Of a DNA stretch of 64,000 bases, positions 1 through 7,261 are shown piece by piece; within the stretch, counting starts at the first letter, position 1, and every line of letters begins with the position of its first letter. The stretch lies in contig CAYSSR010000005.1 of assembly GCA_964433755.1 (NCBI GenBank), positions 186,001-250,000 on the forward strand, in the 5' to 3' direction. The position numbers and the translations under genes are program-made. A model generated the notes under the pieces. That model was not told where the DNA came from and did no database searches. It worked only from the letters and a program-made list of their open reading frames with translations. The stretch comes from JAUVXJ01 sp964433755 (lineage in GTDB: Bacteria > Chloroflexota > Anaerolineae > UBA7937 > B3-Chlor).

Positions 1-1271
1 GCAACGTAGTCTATCTCGTGGATCTCTTGAGCGGCAGCGTGGTGGACACAGCGTCAGACTACAATGGCCAGATTGCACGGGGCGAGGATGTGATATCGCG
101 CATCGTCTACGCCAGCAAGGGAGATGGCTTGTCTGAGTTACAGGGCCTGGTGGTGGAGACCATCAACGGCTTGCTGGGCCAGCTAGCGGAACGCAATGGT
201 CTCTCAGCCAACGACATCTACAAGATGGCGGTTTCCGGCAACAGTACGATGATTCACTTGTTCCTGGGTCTTCCGCCAGAGTCGATCCGGCTCGAGCCAT
301 ACGTCACCACGACCAATCAGCCTCCGCCGGTCCTCGCTCGAGATCTGAACCTCGACATCAACCCGCTGGCCACGGTCGATTGCCTGCCCGGCGTCGGCAG
401 CTACGTCGGAGCCGACATCTCGGCAGGGGTCATGAGTTCGGGTATGTGCAGTCTGAAAGAACTGAGTCTGTTCCTGGACATCGGTACAAACGGAGAGATC
501 GTGCTTGGTGACTGCGACTGGCTGATCTCCTGCGCGTGTTCAGCGGGCCCGGCCTTCGAGGGCGCCGGGGTGCGAGATGGCATGCGAGCCACTGCCGGGG
601 CCATAGAGGAGGTGTGGATCGATGAGCAGACGTTGGAGGCGAGCTACAGAGTCATAGGCGACGAGGCACCGAAAGGTATCTGCGGTTCGGGTCTGATCTC
701 GCTCCTGGCTGAGATGTTCATCACAGGGGTCATGGACAAGGGCGGCAACCTGAGCGTGGGCCTGGGCACACCCCGCCTGAGGGAGGGTGATCATGGGCCC
801 GAGTATGTGGTAGCCTGGGCAGAGGAGACATCGACGCAGAACGACATCATCATCAACAAGGTCGATGTCGACAATCTGTTGAGGGCGAAAGCCGCCGTGT
901 ACGCGGGATTCTCGGTGTTGGCGAGAAGTGTGGGAACGGATCTGGACACCGTGGACCACATCCTCATCGCCGGCGCATTCGGGCAGTACCTGGACGTGGA
1001 GAACGCGGTCCGGATAGGGCTATTGCCCGACATGCCGCGTGGGAAGTTCAAGTTCCTGGGCAATACGTCCATTCTAGGAGCATACATGGCCCTCATCAGC
1101 CGAGACAGCCGCAATAGCATCGCAGAGCTTGCCCAGCGGATGACCTACCTGGAACTCAGCGCCGACAACACCTTTCACGACGAGTGGATGTCTGCCATGT
1201 TTCTGCCCCATACGCAGATCGAGGATTTCCCCTCGGTCATGGAGTTGCTGAAAGAGAAGTCGGGTTGCTGA
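1..1271 (+). CDS. RACo-like ASKHA-domain corrinoid activation protein, C-terminal part (5' end outside window)
   Basis: The frame is already open at the first base and reads into a VVYLVDL-type phosphate-loop motif, so the protein begins upstream and GTG 18 is not its start. The visible 420 or so residues match the ASKHA part of reductive activators of corrinoid proteins (DUF4445/RACo family): GEDVISRIVYA near the start, SGNSTMIHLFLG, FLDIGTNGEIVLG (nucleotide-binding DxGTNGE), CSAGPAFEGAGV, and IAGAFGQYLD near the end. In this family the C-terminal ASKHA domain uses ATP to drive reduction of an inactive Co(II) corrinoid protein, with electrons from an N-terminal [2Fe-2S] domain that would lie outside the window. 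It ends 43 bases before the malic enzyme gene and probably shares its transcript. The last codons are duplicated at about 2711-2787. Confidence 0.85.
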   Translation, partial: NVVYLVDLLSGSVVDTASDYNGQIARGEDVISRIVYASKGDGLSELQGLVVETINGLLGQLAERNGLSANDIYKMAVSGNSTMIHLFLGLPPESIRLEPYVTTTNQPPPVLARDLNLDINPLATVDCLPGVGSYVGADISAGVMSSGMCSLKELSLFLDIGTNGEIVLGDCDWLISCACSAGPAFEGAGVRDGMRATAGAIEEVWIDEQTLEASYRVIGDEAPKGICGSGLISLLAEMFITGVMDKGGNLSVGLGTPRLREGDHGPEYVVAWAEETSTQNDIIINKVDVDNLLRAKAAVYAGFSVLARSVGTDLDTVDHILIAGAFGQYLDVENAVRIGLLPDMPRGKFKFLGNTSILGAYMALISRDSRNSIAELAQRMTYLELSADNTFHDEWMSAMFLPHTQIEDFPSVMELLKEKSGC

Positions 1272-1314
1272 ATAGCGGTCGGCAGGATTCACTGCGACCG
1301 TTTGGAGGCCTGGT

Positions 1315-2652
1315 ATGCTGACGAAGGAAGAGCTGCTAGCCAAGGCGCAGAAGCCGTCAGAGGACGCGATGAGGCTCCATCCCTTCTACAAGGGCAAGAT
1401 AGAGATCGTATCCAAGTGCGTGATACGCGATTTCACCGATTTTGGAATTTGGTATACCCCCGGTGTAGCAGCTCCTTGCCGCGCCATCGCCGAGGACAAG
1501 GAGCTGGCCTATGAGTACACCAACAAGGCCAATACCATCGCCGTGGTCACCGACGGCACGAGGGTGCTCGGGCTCGGGGACATCGGACCCGAGGCCGCCA
1601 TGCCTGTGATGGAGGGTAAGGCGCTGCTCTTCAAGTATCTGGGAGGTGTGGATGCGATACCCATCTGCCTGGATACCAAGGATCCTGATGAGTTCATCGG
1701 GGCCGTGAAGTTGCTTCAGCCTTCTTTCGGTGGGATCAACCTGGAGGACATCTCACAGCCCAAGTGCTTCCGCATCCTGGATACGCTGCGGAGTGAGATG
1801 CAGATCCCTGTGTGGCACGACGACCAGCAAGGCACAGCAGCGGTCACGCTGGCCGGTCTGATCAACGCCTTGGAGATCGTGGGGAAGTCGCTGTCCGAGG
1901 CCAGGATAGCCATGGTGGGCGCGGGGGCCTCCAATCAGTGTATCGCGCGGCTGCTCATCTCTGCAGGGGTCACGCCGGGGAACATCGTTATGTGCGACTC
2001 CAAAGGCACGCTCCATCGTGGGAGGACGGAGCTGAAGGGGAAGTATGCGGAGAAGTGGGAGATGTGCCTCAAGACCAACAAGGATGACGTGCGGGGTAGT
2101 GCCGCCGAGGCGATGAAGGGGGCAGATGTCCTGATCGCCCTCTCGACTCCGGGGCCGGACACGATCAAGGGGGAGTGGATCGCGGACATGGCTCGGGATG
2201 CCATTGTCTTTGTCTGCGCCAATCCCATACCGGAGATCTGGCCCTGGGATGCCAAGGAGGCAGGAGCGAGGATCGTAGCCACCGGCCGTTCCGACTTTCC
2301 CAACCAGGTGAACAACTCCCTTGGTTTCCCGGGCATCTTTCGTGGTACGCTGGATGTCAGAGCCACCACGATCACCGACGAGATGTGCATCGCGGCCTCG
2401 TATGAACTGGCCAAGACGGCCCAGGATCGTGGTCTGCACGATGACTACCTCATCCCCACTATGGACGAGTGGGAGGTCTTCCCGAGGGAGGCGGTGGCCG
2501 TGGGTTTGAAGGCCATCGAGCAGGGTGTGGCCCGTGTGGTGCTCAGCGGTGACGAGTTGTACGAGCGGGCCAGCCGGGTCATCCAACGAGCGCGGGGAGA
2601 GATCCAGCTATTGATGGATGAAGGTGTCATCGCTCCCGCGCCTGCTGAGTAG
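1315..2652 (+). CDS. NAD(P)-dependent malic enzyme (oxaloacetate-decarboxylating)
   Basis: 445 residues. Malic enzymes convert malate to pyruvate and CO2 with reduction of NAD(P)+. The protein has the short bacterial architecture without a phosphotransacetylase domain. Visible motifs are the N-terminal malic domain (WYTPGVAAPCRAI, GLGDIGPEAAMPVMEGK, SFGGINLEDI), VWHDDQQGTAAVTLAGL, and the Rossmann loop MVGAGASNQCIARLL at about residue 200. ATG 1315 is preceded by a good ribosome site (GGAGG at 1303-1307). A degenerate second copy flanks the downstream PEP carboxykinase gene. Together with PEPCK this enzyme links C4 acids to pyruvate/PEP. Coenzyme preference cannot be read reliably from the sequence. 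Confidence 0.93.
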   Translation: MLTKEELLAKAQKPSEDAMRLHPFYKGKIEIVSKCVIRDFTDFGIWYTPGVAAPCRAIAEDKELAYEYTNKANTIAVVTDGTRVLGLGDIGPEAAMPVMEGKALLFKYLGGVDAIPICLDTKDPDEFIGAVKLLQPSFGGINLEDISQPKCFRILDTLRSEMQIPVWHDDQQGTAAVTLAGLINALEIVGKSLSEARIAMVGAGASNQCIARLLISAGVTPGNIVMCDSKGTLHRGRTELKGKYAEKWEMCLKTNKDDVRGSAAEAMKGADVLIALSTPGPDTIKGEWIADMARDAIVFVCANPIPEIWPWDAKEAGARIVATGRSDFPNQVNNSLGFPGIFRGTLDVRATTITDEMCIAASYELAKTAQDRGLHDDYLIPTMDEWEVFPREAVAVGLKAIEQGVARVVLSGDELYERASRVIQRARGEIQLLMDEGVIAPAPAE

Positions 2653-2710
2653 GCTTCCGGGCATGGCTTTGCGCCGGTTGTGGTTTCGAGGATCGAATAC
2701 TGGGTGTCTG

Positions 2711-2787
2711 TTACGTTTCTGCCCCACATGCACTTCGAGGATGTCCCCTCGGTGGCGGGGTTCTTGAAGGACGAGCCGCGCCCGTGA
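2711..2787 (+). repeat. Duplicated relic of the 3' end of the corrinoid-activator gene
   Basis: Translation of this stretch gives TFLPHMHFEDVPSVAGFL followed by a short tail and TGA. This closely follows the true C-terminus of the first gene (MFLPHTQIEDFPSVMELL, bases about 1198-1271). The spacing from its stop to the following malic-enzyme relic (about 50 bases) also matches the spacing in the intact locus. It is therefore the left part of a tandem duplication that carried the activator's end plus the malic enzyme gene. It has no start and is not expected to be expressed. Confidence 0.8.
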
Positions 2788-2833
2788 GGGGACATCTCTG
2801 AGAGAGTCTGCATACAGACTTGGCAGCCCGCAA

Positions 2834-3195
2834 AGGCTACGCGAGCAGAGTTGCTAGCGAAGGCATAGACAGTCCTCAGAGGATGCTATGAGGCCGCATG
2901 CCTTCTGCAAGGGGAAGATAGAGGTCGAGCCCAAGTGTGCGATACGCGCTCTTGAAGATGTCGCCACTTGGTCCACCAGTGACGTGCTCAGTCTCGGACT
3001 GGCCGTCTTGGAGCAGGACATTGGTCCCGCATCCATCGAGGTGATGCCTAGGATCAGGAAGCCTTGGGCTCCAAGGACATCCGGAATGCCGGTAAGGTGG
3101 TTCCGGGCCGGCTGTGAGGGGCACAGGAACTCCTTTGGTGGCAGATTCCTCGGCCCAAGAGGCACGCAGGCATATAGTCGTACACCAAGACCAGC
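2834..3195 (+). pseudogene. 5' fragment of a second, decayed malic enzyme gene
   Basis: From 2834 the DNA aligns with the first codons of the intact malic enzyme at 1315 (ELLAKAQKPSEDAMRLHPFYKGKIE region), but the start codon is gone. The codon matching a Gln is TAG at 2865-2867. Similarity continues through the KGKIEVEPKCAIRALEDV equivalent to a battered version of the GDIGPEAAMPVMEGK motif (QDIGPASIEVMPRIRK), with internal deletions. It fades near 3190, where the PEP carboxykinase gene begins. The frame stays open into PEPCK from ATG 2888, which could mislead an automatic start call. Confidence 0.8.
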
Positions 3196-3205
3196 GGGGA
3201 TTGAC

Positions 3206-4846
3206 GTGGAGGCAGAAGGCATCATACGAGTAGTCGACGAGCATCCCGGAGTCCTGGATAACGTCTCCAGAGAGGTGATGATCAAGGAGGCTTTGTACAA
3301 CCGTGAGGCTGTTCTCAGTCGTAACGGCGCGTTGAGCACCTGGACTCCCCGTGAATCCTCAGGGCGCAGCCCCCAAGATACCTACATCGTGTGTCACGAG
3401 GCGAGCGAGGCTGACATCGACTGGGATTCGCCCAACAATATACCCCTGGAGCCTGATACTTTCGACATGCTTCTGGAGGATGCGCTTCAGATCCTGTCGA
3501 CCAGGAAGCGGATCTATGTAACCGATCGGGCACTGGCGGCCGACCCCTCGTATGCCTTGCCGGTAAAGGTGATCACAGACTGGGCGCTCACGGCGCTGTT
3601 CACCGACAACATGTTTCGGCCGGTCCTCCCTGGCATCGAGGATAGCATCTTCGCCGACCGACGTTTCTGTCTTGTTGTCGTGCCCTACGGCAAGCTGGAG
3701 CGGAGCAGATACGAAGGGCGTCTGCGCAGGCTGCACGATGGGCGTACCTCCAATATGGCGGTGGCCATGGATTTCGACCGGCAGTTAGGTGTGGTCATTG
3801 GCTCAGCCTACGGCGGTAGCGTCAAGAAGCTCATGTTCAGTGTGATGAACTACATGCTACCAGCAGAGGGCATCCTGCCGCTGCACTGCTCGGCCAACGA
3901 GAGCCCCGGTGGCGACGTCACCCTCCTTCTGGGCCTTTCGGGGACCGGCAAGACAAGCCTGTCTGCCGACCCACGCTGGGCACTGCTGGGCGACGATGAG
4001 CATGGTTGGAGCGATCGCGGCATCGCGAACTTCGAGAATGGCTGCTATGCCAAACTGATCAACCTCAGGGAGGAAAAGGAGCCCGAGATCTGGAACGCGG
4101 CATTCCACGAGGCGGCTCCAACCGAACATGGCGTCATTGTGGAGAACTGCATGATGTACCCCTGGGGAGTCTTCGATGTTGACGACGATCGGTATACTCC
4201 CAACTCGAGGGCATCCTACCCCCTGCGCTTTCTGACAAACATCAAGAGTCCACCTGTCGGCGATCATCCCCGGAACATCCTCTTTCTGACCGCTGATGCA
4301 AACGGTGTGTTGCCTCCGGTGTCCAAGTTGACCTCGGAACAGGCCATGCTCTGGTTCCTGATGGGTTATACCAGCAAGCTTGCCGGTACTGAAACCGGTA
4401 TTGTGAACCCAGTCAGCGTCTTCTCGCGCTTCTTCGGCGAGCCCTTTATGCCACGAAATCCCGATGTCTACGCTTCCATGCTTGGTGAGCGGCTTCAGAA
4501 GCACGGCTCCCAGGTCTATCTGGTGAACACTGGCTGGATTGGCGGCCCCTTTGGCGCTGGCACACGGATGGACATCGATATGACACGAGCCATCGTCCAA
4601 GCGGTGCTTGGAGGAGATCTGGAAGACGTCGAGTGCGACGAGGATGCCGTGTTCCACATCATGGTGCCGCGGGCTTGTCCCGGCGTTCCCAGAGAGATGC
4701 TCAACCCGCGCGACACGTGGGAGCATCAGGACGCCTTTGATCGGCGGGCGCGGAGACTAGCGGCCGATTTTCGCCGCCACTTCGATGAGGCCTATGGCAG
4801 CAAGGGCATCGATCCAGATGTGATCGCCCAGTGCCCTGGTAAGTAG
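3206..4846 (+). CDS. pckA: Phosphoenolpyruvate carboxykinase (ATP)
   Basis: Catalyses oxaloacetate + ATP to PEP + ADP + CO2, the gluconeogenic or, in anaerobes, the CO2-fixing direction. Family motifs are clear: VLSRNGAL and SGRSPQDTYIV near the N-terminus, GLSGTGKTSLSAD (P-loop, about residue 242), GDDEHGWSDRGIANFENGCY (metal-binding kinase-2 region), and NTGWIGGPFGAGTRM. I place the start at GTG 3206, behind GCGGGGA (3194-3200). This gives 546 residues, the usual ATP-PEPCK length, and leaves about 25 residues before the first motif, as in relatives. The open frame extends back to 2888, but that part is malic-enzyme debris. GTG 3276 or ATG 3279 are weaker alternatives. The gene is embedded between the two halves of a decayed malic enzyme copy. 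Confidence 0.92.
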   Translation: MEAEGIIRVVDEHPGVLDNVSREVMIKEALYNREAVLSRNGALSTWTPRESSGRSPQDTYIVCHEASEADIDWDSPNNIPLEPDTFDMLLEDALQILSTRKRIYVTDRALAADPSYALPVKVITDWALTALFTDNMFRPVLPGIEDSIFADRRFCLVVVPYGKLERSRYEGRLRRLHDGRTSNMAVAMDFDRQLGVVIGSAYGGSVKKLMFSVMNYMLPAEGILPLHCSANESPGGDVTLLLGLSGTGKTSLSADPRWALLGDDEHGWSDRGIANFENGCYAKLINLREEKEPEIWNAAFHEAAPTEHGVIVENCMMYPWGVFDVDDDRYTPNSRASYPLRFLTNIKSPPVGDHPRNILFLTADANGVLPPVSKLTSEQAMLWFLMGYTSKLAGTETGIVNPVSVFSRFFGEPFMPRNPDVYASMLGERLQKHGSQVYLVNTGWIGGPFGAGTRMDIDMTRAIVQAVLGGDLEDVECDEDAVFHIMVPRACPGVPREMLNPRDTWEHQDAFDRRARRLAADFRRHFDEAYGSKGIDPDVIAQCPGK

Positions 4847-4899
4847 GGGAACTCACCGTCGGAACCAGAGGGCGGGCTCAGTCGATGGCTGTGTCCACA

Positions 4900-5237
4900 C
4901 CGGTTCCAGACAGCGTCGAACAAGAGTGGGTAATGAAGATGAACGACGATTGCATCGTCTTCGTCCAGGCGAATCAGGGCCCGGAAATATGGCCGTGGGA
5001 GGCCAAGGAGGCGAGCGCATGGATCGTCGTCGCAGGATAGCCACCCGAGTATGGATGAGTAAGAGGTCTTCCCCAGGAAGGCGATAGCTGTGCGTGCGAG
5101 GACCATCGAAGAGGGGGGCGCGTGGAGCTCGGTGGTGACGAGTTGGAGGAGCAGGCCAGCGTGATCGTCGAACGAACACGGGGGAGATCCAGCTACTGAT
5201 GGATGGAGGTGTTGTCGCTCCTGCGCCTGCGGCCTAG
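4900..5237 (+). pseudogene. 3' fragment of the second, decayed malic enzyme gene
   Basis: This stretch aligns with about 2145-2652 of the intact malic enzyme. IVFVCANPIPEIWPWDAKEA is represented by IVFVQANQGPEIWPWEAKEA. After a deletion of about 160 bases, the MDEWEVFPREAVAVG and GDELYERAS regions follow, and then the same terminal APAPA codons and a TAG at 5235-5237. Several frameshifts and stops show it is dead. The 3' flank (5238-5286) also resembles the flank of the intact gene (2653-2700). The relic is thus one copy of a longer duplication, split by PEPCK. Confidence 0.8.
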
Positions 5238-5411
5238 GCCTTCGGGCCTGGCTCCCGGTGGGAGCGGTTCGAGAATTGGCGAATAATCAGGTATACTTGG
5301 TCTAGAAACCTACAAGCTCGCCGAGAACTGGCGGCCGAGCGAGTGGGATCGCGGAATACCCTCCCACAGTTGGTCAGGGTCAGGAACGCCGAAGTCGAGA
5401 GGAGGTGGAGT

Positions 5412-5831
5412 GTGACGGTTGTGAGCAGAGGTGCGGACTATGCCATCAGGGCCGTGCTGGATCTGGCCAGTCAGCCGGAGGATCAGAGAACGGTCACGGA
5501 GCAGATCGCTGGACGTCAGGAGATTCCTGTGGCCTTTCTGAGCAAGGTAGTGGCTCAGCTCACGCAGTCGGGCCTGTTACGCACGCATCGCGGCGCTGCG
5601 GGTGGGGTCTTCCTGGCGAGACCGGCGGATGACATCAACCTGCGGCAGGTACTTGAGGCAGTCCAGGGCCCCATTGTACTGAATCAGTGTACGGCACCCT
5701 ACGATGGGTGCCCCAAGGCGGCGACTTGCCCTGCCTGCCGGGTGTTCCTGGAGGCGCAGAGGAGCCTGCAAGAGACGCTGGAACGGACAAGCTTGGCCGA
5801 ACTGGCAAACGGGGGAGACCTGTTCCTCTGA
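5412..5831 (+). CDS. Rrf2-family transcriptional regulator
   Basis: 139 residues from GTG 5412, chosen because a strong AGGAGGTGG (5399-5407) sits just upstream and because Rrf2 proteins begin right before the SRGADYAIRAVLDLA helix. The open frame reaches back to 5343, but that part lacks family character. It has an N-terminal winged helix with recognition segment IPVAFLSKVVAQLTQSGLL, the wing GAAGGVFLARP, and a C-terminal cysteine cluster (NQC, DGC, ATCPAC). The cluster is consistent with a [2Fe-2S]-sensing member such as IscR or NsrR. It lies immediately upstream of the Hdr electron-transfer operon, which it is the obvious candidate to control in response to redox or Fe-S status (inference). 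Confidence 0.87.
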   Translation: MTVVSRGADYAIRAVLDLASQPEDQRTVTEQIAGRQEIPVAFLSKVVAQLTQSGLLRTHRGAAGGVFLARPADDINLRQVLEAVQGPIVLNQCTAPYDGCPKAATCPACRVFLEAQRSLQETLERTSLAELANGGDLFL

Positions 5832-5923
5832 GCGTTCGGTCTCGACACGGGTCGTGGACCTGGCCTGCCAGCAGAGGGGGCCACGATTCGTCGGCGGCAC
5901 GGTTGAACCGGAGACCATAGTCC

Positions 5924-5953
5924 TTGCGTCCGCTACAGAGGCTGCGGTAGAAT
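5924..5953 (+). promoter_or_regulatory. Putative sigma-70 promoter of the hdr operon
   Basis: TTGCGT (5924-5929) and TAGAAT (5948-5953) are separated by 18 bases. They sit about 70 bases upstream of the HdrC-HdrB start in the gap after the Rrf2 gene. Both boxes deviate from consensus, so an activator or repressor is plausible. Confidence 0.5.
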
Positions 5954-5982
5954 CGCCCGGCATGCCTGGTCCGCCGGTGAAG

Positions 5983-5997
5983 ACCGAACTAGTCGGT
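5983..5997. promoter_or_regulatory. Possible Rrf2 operator (inverted repeat)
   Basis: ACCGA and TCGGT arms with a 5-base centre lie about 25 bases downstream of the putative hdr promoter and about 30 bases before the first hdr gene. The position suits a roadblock operator for the adjacent Rrf2 regulator. The arms are short and could occur by chance. Confidence 0.3.
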
Positions 5998-6025
5998 ATC
6001 TCACAACTTAGGGGACGGAAGCCCT

Positions 6026-7237
6026 ATGGAGATCGACTCAAGTGATCTGGTAGCTACTCTAGATCTCGGCTTTCAGGCCGAGGTGGAGGAGAGAAGCGGG
6101 GAGGATCTGAGCCGCTGCTACTATTGCCTGAAGTGCACCGCGGGCTGCCCCTCTGCTCCCGCTATGCCCTACGGGCCAGCGCAGATGGTGCGTATGGTCC
6201 AGCTAGGCTTGAAGGACGCGCTGCTGGAGAGTCCTAGCATCTGGTACTGCCTCCATTGTGAGACCTGTGGTGCCCGCTGCGCCAACGACATCAGCATAGC
6301 TGGCTTGACCCAGGCCCTCCGACAGATGGCTATGGAGGAGAAGGGCGACGCCCTCAAGGCAGATGCTGGCATCCAGGCCCTGAGGACACTCGGTGGGAAC
6401 ATCATCAGCTCTCACAACATCTCCGCCGACGACAACGATCGACGTCTGATGTGGAGCGAGAACCTGGAACGGGTGCCCGAGGGCCTGGAGGGCAAGAAAG
6501 GTGCCCGTACGCTCTACTTCGTGGGCTGTGTATCCTCGTTCTTCCCCATGACCTACGTCATCCCTCAGGCCTTCGTGCAGATACTGGAGGCGGCTGGCGA
6601 GGATTTCACCGCGCTGGGCGGAGAGGAGTGGTGTTGCGGGTATCCTCTGGTCATGGCTGGCATGGGGTCACAAGCCGGGGAGACCGCCCGGCACAACGTA
6701 GACCAGGTGCGCAGCCTCGGCGTGCAGAGGGTCGTGACCACTTGTCCCGCGTGCTATCATGCATGGAAGCACTTCTATCCCCAGATTCTGGATGAAGAAC
6801 TGGGTGTCGAAGTGCAACACTCCACGCAGGTGCTGGCAGAACTGCTCGACGAAGGACGAATCAAGCTGAAGGCCACGCCCAGGGTAGCGACGTACCACGA
6901 TCCGTGCGACCTGGGCCGGAAGAACGACCTGTACGATGCCCCTCGACGAGTGCTGGAGGGTTTCCCCGAGCTCTCCTTCAACGAGATGTCCGACAATCGC
7001 CGGGACGCCCTTTGCTGTGGGGGTGGCGGCAACGTGGAGACGTTCAATCCTGACCTGGTCGGAGAGCTGTCGCAGCGTCGCTTCCAGCAGGCGCTCGGCA
7101 CGGAGGCGCAGGTCATCGTCTCTGCGTGCCCGCAATGTGAACGCACTCTGACGACGGAGGCCAGGCGCGAGAAGGCCCGGGTCAGGGTCATGGACCTAGT
7201 GGAGTTGGTCTGGAGATCGCTGGATACGGGTGAGTAG
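6026..7237 (+). CDS. HdrC-HdrB fusion, heterodisulfide-reductase-like iron-sulfur subunit
   Basis: 403 residues. The N-terminal part (about 1-110) is HdrC-like, with two [4Fe-4S] motifs: CYYCLKCTAGCP, and CLHCETCGARC followed by the helical tail. The C-terminal part (about 165-400) is HdrB-like, with two cysteine-rich CCG domains. FVGCVSSFFP...EEWCCGYPL...TTCPACYH forms the first, and YHDPCDLGRKN...ALCCGGGG...SACPQCERTL the second. In HdrB these bind the noncubane [4Fe-4S] clusters where the disulfide-type substrate is reduced. It is first in an operon with HdrA, MvhD and an FrhB-like protein. It probably acts in the cytoplasm as the catalytic arm of a flavin-based electron-bifurcating or confurcating complex; the physiological acceptor is unknown. 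Confidence 0.88.
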   Translation: MEIDSSDLVATLDLGFQAEVEERSGEDLSRCYYCLKCTAGCPSAPAMPYGPAQMVRMVQLGLKDALLESPSIWYCLHCETCGARCANDISIAGLTQALRQMAMEEKGDALKADAGIQALRTLGGNIISSHNISADDNDRRLMWSENLERVPEGLEGKKGARTLYFVGCVSSFFPMTYVIPQAFVQILEAAGEDFTALGGEEWCCGYPLVMAGMGSQAGETARHNVDQVRSLGVQRVVTTCPACYHAWKHFYPQILDEELGVEVQHSTQVLAELLDEGRIKLKATPRVATYHDPCDLGRKNDLYDAPRRVLEGFPELSFNEMSDNRRDALCCGGGGNVETFNPDLVGELSQRRFQQALGTEAQVIVSACPQCERTLTTEARREKARVRVMDLVELVWRSLDTGE

Positions 7238-7261
7238 CGGCTTGGAATCAGGATCGGTGTC

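Noticed and set aside
2888..3205. N-terminal extension of PEP carboxykinase from ATG 2888
   Set aside because: The added 106 codons align with malic-enzyme debris rather than PEPCK. GTG 3206 with its own ribosome site gives the normal family length.
5276..5297. Promoter of the Rrf2 gene from TTGGCG and TATACT
   Set aside because: The spacing is only 10 bases; TATACT at 5292-5297 might be a -10 box, but no -35 is at a proper distance.
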